Origin: Apostichopus japonicus
Lineage: Eukaryota; Echinodermata; Holothuroidea; Aspidochirotida; Stichopodidae
Direction of reading: 5' to 3'
Length of the DNA stretch: 64,000 nucleotides
Assembly: GCF_037975245.1 (NCBI RefSeq)
Contig: NC_092570.1
Coordinates: forward strand, 14,767,501 to 14,831,500
The notes under the pieces: model-generated
Databases searched by the model: none
What the model was told of the DNA's origin: nothing
The model's input: only the letters and a program-made list of their open reading frames with translations
Shown: positions 54,868-64,000 of the stretch, piece after piece
How the letters are laid out: each line of letters starts with the position of its first letter
How positions within the stretch are numbered: position 1 is the stretch's first letter
Made by a program: the position numbers and the translations under genes

Positions 54868-57800
54868 GTGAGTGATGACTTAATGTTTTTTCTCTCTAAT
54901 ACCCAAAGGGGTATCTTATACCGAAGGGGGTACAAATTCTGGTCATAAAATACCAAGTTTGTTGAACTTCACTCAATAGAAAGTTAACGTGTTTGTGTGT
55001 TTTTTCACGGTATATCCGGGACATAGCCTACATTGTCACAGAATGACTGTCGATCTTTTGTTAGTCAGACTCTAGTGTTAAGAGCAAGATTAAGAATCCT
55101 TCTGTGATCATAGAGTGGTAACCGTACCCAGGGTATTGTTAGGGTTGGGTTCACTCAGGGTTAACTCCATCCCCCCCACCCCCTTATCGGTTTCGATGAT
55201 AATCGTAACCTATGCAGTCATGCAGGCGGATGAGTGTGCGTGTGTAGGTGCGTGTGTGTAAACACGATATCTCATGAAGGGAAGCTTGGACCAATATCAT
55301 ATTTGGTGAGTAGGTCTACCACACTGAGTAAACACACCGTATTGTTTTTAAAGGAGGTCAAAGGTCTTGTAGGGTCACCAGAATGACAGCTGACAATTCT
55401 TCTTTAAGTTGGAGGAATGGGTGACCATTATTCGACTTTCTAGCATATATGAGGGCAATACTCTTCACATATATAATGTCAGTAAATAATTTATCCGGTA
55501 TCGCATAACAAAATGCTATGTAAAATGGGCAACTTGCTATACAAAGGCGTATAGCAGTTTTTGCACAAACGAACCATGTAGTATTTTATAAGAGATAAAA
55601 GTTCGTAACCTTCAAGACTGCTATGCAAAGATTTTACACAAAAATTATTCCCTGAATTTTTCTGATTAGATGAACAAAGATCTAGCCATCTTTGAAAGGA
55701 GAATTTAGGTTCGAATCACACATTCGTAGGGATCAATGCACTGTTGTTAGAAATGAGAGTTAACTTTGATGTCTAAAGTTGTATTATTGAAAAAATGACA
55801 GCTAATCCCATGCAAACAGATAAATTTTCATTTTGAATAATGAAGAGAATAAATTCCTTCGTATTTGGTTTTTGTGTTTATATGTTTGCATGTGATGAAA
55901 CAAGAGCAGGGATATAGAACCACCATTTTAGAACTTGGGGTGGGGGGGGGGGTAGGGGGAGGCTATGATGTTAGTCTTCCATGAAAGGGATTTGAGGGGA
56001 GGGTCCCCTCCCCTTAGCTCCCTGCCGTTTTTGGGGATAAGCCCACTTGATTGTATTCGGTGGGGGATGGGGGTGGGTGATAATTTCACTCCAGAAGTGT
56101 ACTTGGTTGCGCCCCCGAATTGTGTCTGGGCGACAAAAGTTCTTAAGCTTAATAATAGAAAAAACTCGACATTATCGGTAATGAGTTATATCTGAGTGAA
56201 AAATGAAAGCTACAATGTTGATCATTACTATGTTTATCATTTTGGAAATCATATTTTGGATAATTCTCGTTAACCGTTTGCACAATTAATCAGGAAGCAT
56301 TTTTTTATGAATTTATATACGAATCTGAAATTTAAGTGTTTCTTTCTTTCTTTTCTTCTTCATCTTCAGCGTGCAGTGAGGTTGCTCTCGGTTGCCGGTG
56401 TTTTGTTTGGTCTCGCTGTCATTCGGTCTGTCGTCATGAGATATCCACAGCCATTACCTGATTGGTCGGAAGATGAGAAGCCTATTCATTTGGAACCTGA
56501 GGTCAGCTTAACAATTGTTGACAAAGATAAAATGGTGAGGAGTGGTGTAAACTGATTGAATTTCTCATTAATATAAACGATACAGGCTCAGTGACCTCTC
56601 CCTCTCCACACGTACCGTCCTCATTGTATATTCTGAAACCACAATCAGAACGGGCACATGTTCCTACACATCATCTGCCTAAGCCCAATGCACCGTTCAT
56701 GATAAAGCCCAAGGGGTGTTAGTACAACCCAGCCAACACCGCCCCCCCTCCAAATTTCCGTTCCCTTATGCCGTCCGTCTTAGGTTATTCCGAGTGCCTT
56801 GCTGTAGCATTCATTCAGGTCCATATCGGAGGGTGAGGCAGATGTGTAGGGACATGTTCCAGTTCGGATTGATGTTTGAGAATATTCAGAATATAGATAT
56901 ACATATTTTCCTACTCACTGCGAATTCAATTATATATATATATTCAAAGTTTGCCTTTGTCATTTACCTCCATTTCATGAACAAAGTATGTTCAAAGTAT
57001 CTCTTTCGAGATCGGCTTTAGGAATCACAAATGATTTCGAGTTAGTTAGAATCATGTTTGATCTCTAGAGTAAGGCAAATATGTCACCAAAAACAGAACT
57101 AGTATTGTTCGATACAGGTGACAAACGCCTAGAGTGGAATTACGACCTTCCTTACCGGTTTCGAACCTCTGGACATACAATCAGGCGCCCATAGTCTAGT
57201 GGTTATAGGGTGTCCGCATATAAAGCGGGAGGCCTGGGTTCGAATCCCGATGGAGGCTGCAAGCTTTCTCACTGTTCTGGATTTTCCTACTCATTACGAT
57301 TTCAATGAAACTTATTGTATAACTTAAAACTTAATGCATCTGAGTAAACATTGATTATGTAAATGATAGCGTGTGAAATATTTGCGCGTGAATTAATTGC
57401 ACGTTAAAGGACTTTAAATTAGGACATTGGTTGCTATTTTAATAGAACATGCAGTAAAATACGCTTTAGAAACGAGGATATGAAATTTGAATAAAGCCTG
57501 ACAGATATTACGTCGTTTGTGATCATTTAAAATATTCTTGGAGTTTCAGAATATAAAGATATACCACAAAAAAAAAACCTTAAACGAATAGAAAAGAAAA
57601 AATTACAATTTTGATCCGTTTTGTCAACATAAATATCATTTCTTTGTCTAAAAACGATTTAAGGAGAATACGGATGTCGATAAATGCCATACTAGGGTCT
57701 GATTCACGCGGTCGTAAAATACGCGATACGTGAAAATAAGTCTAACACCGGGTCATTATTTTTTACTTAGAAAACGATGCTAACTTTTCATATCATATTT

Positions 57801-60800
57801 TGATATAAAACATAGGAGAACGTTATCGGTTAAACAAGTTTCCCGTTGTGTCGACATGGGCTACACCATAACGAACTATGGGGAATATACTGTTCAGAAC
57901 ATGCGTTAGATATTTGGCCTCTTTGGCATATATCGTTAAAAATAAAAGAAGAGAATGGTTTGCGCACAGAATAGATAGGAACATATCCCATACCCAGCTT
58001 CCTTGGTCCGAACAGGGTTAGCATTAGCAACAATGCCTTTTTTGTTTAGTTTAGGGGTGGGGGAGGTATAGGCCTTCTTGGTAAGGGGCTTTATTATCAT
58101 GCCCATATCCTTTATACATGTTATCTTTATTTTTGGTGGGCTTCTTCTACAAGCTACGGCTTCCAAGCCCTTCCACCATTTTCTCTCCGTAATTTCCATT
58201 ATTTTTCTCTTAAATGATTTATTACTTATTATTTTCTTTGCATGGTATTGTCTTCACCGTCTTATTATCATATAAACATTGTGAGGAAATGGAACAAATA
58301 AATGAAATGCCAAAAGAGTAGCAGCTCCCTGGTCCGAATAAGTGTAGCATCGTTACCTTGATTGAACTTCGCGGATTGTATCTTTAATAACAGGCACTGT
58401 CGGAGTACCCAGCTGAGTTTATTGAGAGTAAGAAGAATCCCTGTTGGGTATCACCAAGGGGCACCGTGGACTGTTTACCGTATTTTTATCTAGCTGGCAT
58501 GCCTAAATGTGGAACTACTGATATCTGGGTGAAACTGACAAAACACCCTCAAATCTCGGTAAGCAGAAAGGAACCGCATTGGTGGGCCAAAATACGAGTC
58601 GGTGAGAATACTTTTTATGCTATTCATGTGATAGCATGTTATGCTACTCTATACTGTAATATAGGCTGATATAGGCTGATATAGCTAACCTGGCACATGA
58701 TATAAGGTATGGTATACCAATGACTCCGTAGATCCGTTGTACTTTATGAATAGTGTGATAACATGATACACTGTTATAAACTTGTATATAGGAACTGATA
58801 GCCACACACTTTACATAATGTAAGTGTGGCATACTATGCCGATTCGTTGAGTCCGTATGTATTATGCCAATTATATAGGTATCGAGACACCGGACACCTC
58901 CGACCCCCCCCCCCCCACACCGGGCCACCCCTCCCATCTCGTCAGGCCTGATTAGGCTGATTCTAATAATGAAGAGTTTATGTAATAAATATATAAATAT
59001 ATGAAAATAAATAAATAACAGGATAAAGTACACTCCTACTTCTATACAGATGCTGAGAGCCACCTCAAAGATTTAAGGTTTTGATATACATATAAATATC
59101 TCCGTACATCCGTTGTTCTCTACTAAGAGCCGCCATTTATAATACACGTGATATATGACTACATCAACACTATCAACATTTATGTTACCGTCCAGGAAGC
59201 TGACAATTAGCCAGATCTATAAATGATAAATTGCAGTTCTTGTTTTCGATACCAATTTTCATTTTCAACGTAGCTGAATCTACCATAATCTATACTATGG
59301 GAGTGTTGTAGATCCATGCACAGGCTCAAATGCTGTTTAGGAGTCTAAACAACTGTTCCTGTGTTTGACTAGAAAGTATACCTTGTAAAGATGGTTCAAA
59401 GTGCAGATTTTAAGCGTTTTTGCAGCAAAGTGTCATCCACTTTCTGTTAAAATGTGGACGAAATTATTCGCGAACCTTTAGAGTAGTCTGGTTAGTCCAG
59501 TTAATCATTGCATAAGACGGTGAGTTTAGTATTTTCTTTTTGTTAAGTCCTTATCAGTATAGCAGCCTGGTCATACATGTAAAACATGCTAAGAAATTAT
59601 AACACACAACAGTTTTAACTGATTAACGGGTAACCACCTTTACCAGTTTCAATTGATAAAGCCATGAGAATCGGCCGAGCCGATCGACCTTTTGGCTAAG
59701 ATCATGTGTACCATAATGTTCCCCTTCTAGGGAATCGTGATACACACCTGACGATGATCACACAGTCACAGTCTCGATGCAAGGGGACTAGGGTTGAGAG
59801 CGGGTCAGTCGTTTTGTAGTTTGGTTTTTTCGTGCCCAGGTTCTTTCCTGGATGAATTTTCTTAAAAAGTACCGAGAGGATGAGAACGAACACGTAGGAG
59901 GCGAGGACCAGTCTTTTGCATAAGAACGACAGAAATAGGAAAACATAAACTTAATACATTCATACATACATTACATATGAAATAACGTATCTTTAACGTG
60001 TGTGCATGTGACATTATTTCGCATATCGCGTCCCTATTAGATAACAGATAATATTGTTAATCCCCCCCCCCCCCTTCTCCAACATCTTCTGATACAAAGA
60101 CACACAGAATATGTTACAAATTTAAGAAAGAGATACTTACGAAATTCTCTCGGCGCCGAAGTCCGGTCTATCTCTTCGGTATTCAAAGAAAAGTATATAA
60201 ACTGCATATATTTCAATTCGTCACGTTTTACGCGGTATAAAGCTTTATTCCACTAAACGTTGGAATTACCACACAAAAGACAATTTTTTTTTCCCAATGA
60301 CACGAAGTCAAAATGAACAAACAGCCTTGCGACGATATAAACAACGTTGATCCACCAAGTATAGCCACATGGTGCACAGTAGCCTACCATGCTTTCTGTA
60401 CCATAACTTACAGGCAGCGGTAGAACCTACAGGTCTCTCGGACAATACATGGCTGGAGTAAACGAATAGGATTACTATATACCTATATGCTCATGATAAT
60501 GAACACACCTACTCTCTATGATGCTGCGGTCCTTGGTAGCTACAAACATGATTATAAAGGGAATTCCAGTAACCATTGACTAATTATACATATGTGCGGT
60601 AGCTACCAACAATTATACAAACTCTCTTCAAGGAATCATTATGAGGAACGTAAACAATAGGGTTTAATTCCCTGTCTACAGTGGCCATTCTTATAGCCTC
60701 CAAGTACCATATTTACAGGCCTTGGAATGTCGATCCTCCTTTTGTGCAGACCAAAGACGTTGCACGATACAACACAAACAATTTGCTACATATACTGACG

Positions 60801-62945
60801 GTCCGTAAAGACGTTATTATTTGTTTTTTTAATACATCAAGTCCATTATCCAAGCTAGCGGTTATTCTTTTTCATCAAGGGGGTGGGGTTGGGGGAGCAG
60901 ATGTTGAATCCTGGGTCGTGGGCCTAACAGTTTGCGGACCGTTGCTTCATACTTTTTGTACATCTGACGGTCCAACCAGATTCCCCTTGAAAGTTATGCT
61001 TTTCTGAAATAGTACACTGCTTTTAACATATCAACATCCTATATGCATGTCTGGACTAAGATTCGCCAGAATCCATCAAATAATGTACATTTCAGATCAA
61101 CCTTTCTCTAAGATTTCCCCGTCTCTCCATGCATCCCCCTCCCCCCGTCCCTTTCACCGCAGTGCTGCTACTCTCCGTGTACGAGGGGGTACATGTACAT
61201 AATATTTGAGTTGCCCTCAAGATAAGTACTAATTAATTTCACGTGTTCCAAATATCTCTTCTTAAATATTAATTCGCATTTCTTTTCACATTCTGTTCAA
61301 TGTTCTGTTTTCAGGCACGTACAACGGTAAATCCACTCTGGGGTCATCTGCAACGGCGTACTACGAGTTGTGGGGAAACCTGATGCGCAAAGTTACCATG
61401 AAGAAAGGAGAAGAATATGCATCCAATACCATATTTGGTATTTTTAAAATTTTATTTATAGTCTTAAAGAGTCTCCTTCATTTTCTTTATAGACATCATT
61501 CCTACACCAAACTCCGAAAAGTCCCGAAAAGAGTAGAAATTCGTCGGGCAAGGTTAGCAGTTTGAGTAGACCTTGATAAGCCAATGAGGCTTCTTCGCGA
61601 GTTCCTGCTTGCAGGAGGATACATACATACAATACATACCTTGGTACATTAACTAAAACGTTATTTCTTCTTCCTTTTTAAATTAATGAAATGGATCTTA
61701 TTTTGAGGGAGAAACAAATGCTGATTGCAATATGGCTGCTATAGCTTTGATAAATTTCTAGAATGTGCATTATTTAGATCCATTGAATTACTATTCAAAC
61801 TGATGCTGGTTCTAGACAATTTAACAATTTGAGTAAATTATCAGACACTAGTTTATTCATACAGGACGAAATATTTGTTCTTCTTTTGTCATTTTCTTTT
61901 GTTTTGCTATGAATGCAGGGGACGGTTCGGCGTCAACATTCTGGGGCAATCGCCACTGGACTTCGTTTCATCCAAATTTAGGCCGATGTCCAGACTTTGC
62001 TATCCCATCGCTCATTCACTCCATTCAACCAGAGGCCAAAATTATTGTTGCTTTTCGTAACCCCATAGACAGGTATTATTGAGGTCCCCCAAATGACTGG
62101 CGTGCGCAATGGGGTGGGTGGGTGGGGTGGGGGTGGGGGAGGGTGTCCGCCATCGTCAGTCGGGAAAGAAACGTGATCTGTGAAATTCTATCTGAACAAA
62201 AGCCTTTCCAAAAGAAGTGACGAAGACTATTTAAAAAATAATAAAAGTAAAAGCACCGTTTTGGTCTTAAATGAGGTAGGCTATTCTTATTTACTATGTA
62301 CAACTTAGTCTCAGATTGGAATCTTAACGTTGGTTCTGCAGGAACAAACAAGTTGTAGACATATCGTTTTGGTTTAATACGGACATTACAATGTTTCAAA
62401 AAATAGTTTTATCGAGTTGCTACGTTCCAATAAAATATGATTTTTTTTTCTGTCGTTCGACTTGCCACGTACAGCATCCTGACGACAATTTGTAAATTGT
62501 CGAGTTTTTGCGTGTTTGAAAACCCGCCAAAAAATGTATAAGTTTTGACGTACGCGTTGTCTCGACAATTTCGAAGAAACTTTTCCTTAAGATTAATAAA
62601 TTACTTAAAAAGTCGAAAACACGACCCCCAAAAATAGACATTTGTCGTGAAATCGTGCCGTCTTATTCTTCATTAACACGGTAAGTCTATACACACGTAT
62701 ATGTCAATATTCAGGACGAGTCCCGTCATTTGAACTTGACTTTTAAAACAAACTTTGATTATTTACCTCATTTCACCAGGTTGTTCTCAGATTATTTATA
62801 CTTCTCCAGCGGGCTAACATCCTCCGAGGAATTTCATGAATCAGTTAAAGCAGGAATTGAAGAATTCCAGACATGCCTCGAAACTATTGGTGATCTACGC
62901 ACCTGTGTCTATAAAGCTGACAAGTTACCTTCAGGAAGAGCAGTC
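54847..62945 (+). CDS. CHST15-like sulfotransferase, copy B (7 exons, partial at 3' end)
   Basis: Paralogue of copy A with the same likely Golgi role in chondroitin sulfation. Exons: 54847-54867, 56370-56534, 58394-58601, 60697-60804, 61315-61437, 61919-62072 and 62780-62945. All phases and donors match copy A, and no break is visible in these exons. The loops PKCGTTDIWVKL and FRNPIDRLFSDYLYF are intact. Differences from A include WVKL for WLKL, WWAKIRV for WWGKRRV, GNRHW for GNSNW, TYNGKS for MYRKS (one residue longer) and DLRTC for DLHTC. The final two exons would lie beyond 64000. No mini-ORF precedes its ATG. Confidence 0.87.
54868..56369 (+). other. copy B intron 1
   Basis: Parallels copy A; no independent feature. 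Confidence 0.65.
56370..56534 (+). CDS. copy B exon 2 (membrane anchor)
   Basis: RAVRLLSVAGVLFGLAVIRS then the stem, identical in layout to copy A, with two conservative changes in the anchor. Confidence 0.88.
56535..58393 (+). other. copy B intron 2
   Basis: Has the empty site of the copy A element at 56547, the tRNA-like segment, and a private ~290-bp T-rich piece (58022-58312). No gene. Confidence 0.6.
57184..57257 (+). tRNA. tRNA-like sequence (probably SINE or pseudogene)
   Basis: A-box-like TAGTCTAGTGGTTA and B-box GGGTTCGAATCCC at tRNA spacing. An anticodon-like arm CCGC-ATATAAA-GCGG (anticodon ATA if real). The acceptor arm has two mismatches, so a working tRNA is unlikely. Confidence 0.55.
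58394..58601 (+). CDS. copy B exon 3 (PAPS-binding loop)
   Basis: PKCGTTDIWVKLTKHP and KEPHWWAKIRV; acceptor AATAACAG, donor GTGAGA, 208 bases as in copy A. Confidence 0.95.
58602..60696 (+). other. copy B intron 3
   Basis: Parallels copy A without the candidate solo LTR; holds the U2-like fragment and C-runs at 58896 and 60062. Confidence 0.65.
59679..59731 (+). ncRNA. U2 snRNA-derived fragment (copy B)
   Basis: GACCTTTTGGCTAAGATCAT then GTGTACCATAATGTTC; same site as in copy A. It is closer to U2 at GGCTAAG and worse at GATCAT, so the two copies have decayed separately. Confidence 0.7.
60697..60804 (+). CDS. copy B exon 4
   Basis: SKYHIYRPWNVDPPF then DVARYNTNNLLHILTV, 108 bases, donor GTAAAG; two differences from copy A (first residue and Q-T for Q-S). 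Confidence 0.72.
60805..61314 (+). other. copy B intron 4
   Basis: Parallels copy A 46756-47265; no feature of its own. Confidence 0.6.
61315..61437 (+). CDS. copy B exon 5
   Basis: TYNGKSTLGSSATAYYELWG then a Lys-rich end SNTIFG; three bases longer than copy A in frame. Confidence 0.85.
61919..62072 (+). CDS. copy B exon 6
   Basis: GDGSASTFWGNRHWTSFH then IIVAFRNPIDR; same phases as copy A. Confidence 0.94.
62073..62779 (+). other. copy B intron 6
   Basis: Parallels copy A; no gene. Confidence 0.6.
62780..62945 (+). CDS. copy B exon 7
   Basis: LFSDYLYFSSGLTSSEEFHE then DLRTCVYKADKL; donor GTAAGT. Last exon within the window. Confidence 0.95.
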
Positions 62946-64000
62946 GTAAGTGGTGATGTATGCGTTATTTAATCTCCCCCACCCCCCCCCACCCACCCAC
63001 CTCCGCGGTAATAATACTTTGCAAGCTATTATTAGGCGAATTTTGGCTCTCCATTAGAAGGCCCATCTATATACCCCTAATTTAAATTGATAATCTGCGT
63101 AGCCCCTCCCCCCACCTCCCCTCCCCCGCTGGATGTTACCCATCCTCTGTGTTCCGGCGAGTTATTGATAGATGGAGTGAGGGATACGTTACAGAGCAAT
63201 GGCGGCCTTCTAAGTGTAGGAAGGTTGAAGGGCGGGGGGGGGGGGGGGTCGGCATTCACATAACAAACTCGACAGAATAAAGTAAAATGAACGAGCTTAC
63301 ACATTCTCGATTTTCAATACAAAACGTCTCGCCAGGTTGAATATGTAGCCTGTGCAAAGTCTCGTTAGGCGAAATCTGCCAATGTCCCTTAAAATGCTAA
63401 AAGATTTTCCATAATATATGTAAGAAACTCACCGATAAATCAATTTGATTTCGACATTCTCGTTAAGTTCCGCAAAGTGAGTCAGTGCCCGAATTGAATT
63501 ACGACATCAATAGTGATAAAAATGTAAGTAAATATGTAGTTAAATCTATTAGTGACTAATTCATTGTCTAGTAAAAATTTACCAACCTCGAAACAGGAAT
63601 GTTGTACGTGCAGTACACACTCTGTGCTCGTTCAGTTCAAATTGCTAATCGAGGAACTGGGTTTAGGAGGCCGTGTGTTGGAGTGTAGGAAGAGGGGGCT
63701 AATACAGAACTTTTAATCAAAGCGAAACATGTGCTGTAGTAAGTCCCATCATACGCGCAGAAATTCCTCTCTAGCAACCACCCCCACCCCATCATTCATA
63801 TAGCTCGTCTGACCCATACGAAGGCCACTCAGGTGAAAACATGTAATAGCAGCATGGAAGGGGGTTTATCAAGGGGGGGGGGGGGGTGGGGGTTAGACTC
63901 CACTTATACTGGTCAGATCTTCCAAATAGCATTTGCCGAAAAAAATCCCCTTCCTTCCCTTTCTCGAAAATCGGTTAAAATATATCAATTGTGAAGGCTA
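62946..64000 (+). other. copy B intron 7, cut by window end
   Basis: Matches copy A 48824-49895 with small indels and variable C/G-run lengths. Confidence 0.65.

Larger units (their letters stand above)
54772..64000 (+). repeat. segmental duplication, copy B
   Basis: Counterpart of 38501-49895, in direct orientation about 16.3 kb downstream. Private parts: a ~167-bp segment with a tRNA-like sequence (about 57078-57234) and a ~290-bp segment (58022-58312). Confidence 0.93.

Noticed and set aside
57184-57257. Functional tRNA gene (anticodon ATA)
   Set aside because: Mismatches in the acceptor and T arms, an unusual anticodon, and an intronic repeat context; kept only as tRNA-like.

Overview
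The window is animal nuclear DNA: AT-rich, with genes split into short exons by GT-AG introns and a heavy load of minisatellites, satellite arrays and small DNA transposons. No bacterial or viral gene organisation is visible. The gene content (a clear unc80 orthologue and duplicated GalNAc4S-6-O-sulfotransferase-like genes) and the repeat style suggest a marine deuterostome invertebrate. An echinoderm is my best guess, but nothing here fixes the species.

Region 1 (1-16 kb, + strand) is the 3' part of unc80, whose product is the large scaffold of the NALCN sodium-leak channel. Thirteen exons (80-15360) with consistent splice phases encode about the last 717 residues and a stop. Its introns hold several minisatellites, a cluster of five TGCATG motifs, a diverged inverted repeat, and a fourfold tandem duplication of the 3' splice site and 5' half of one exon.

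Region 2 (16-38.5 kb) is repeat-dominated. It holds two oppositely oriented arrays of one ~183-bp satellite (19.5-21.0 and 31.6-36.0 kb) and a second ~180-bp satellite (36.2-38.3 kb). It also holds nine short hAT-like elements, most with 8-bp target-site duplications, some nested up to three deep. Each of the nine carries one copy of the same ~43-bp hairpin module. One element, itself containing a second, interrupts a single-exon 2-O-sulfotransferase-like gene (26400-28522) that also shows two homopolymer frameshifts.

Region 3 (38.5-64 kb, + strand) is a tandem segmental duplication of a CHST15-like gene (GalNAc 4-sulfate 6-O-sulfotransferase, a Golgi enzyme of chondroitin sulfate). Copy A (38589-51025) is complete in nine coding exons, apart from one T-run frameshift. 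Copy B (54847 to beyond 62945) is cut by the window end. The copies differ by private insertions: copy A has a long-terminal-inverted-repeat element and a candidate solo LTR, and copy B has a tRNA-like segment. Both carry a U2 snRNA-derived fragment in the same intron.

Functionally, unc80 is a neuronal ion-channel gene unrelated to its neighbours. The three sulfotransferase loci all point to sulfated glycosaminoglycan synthesis, with gene duplication and transposon-driven loss side by side.
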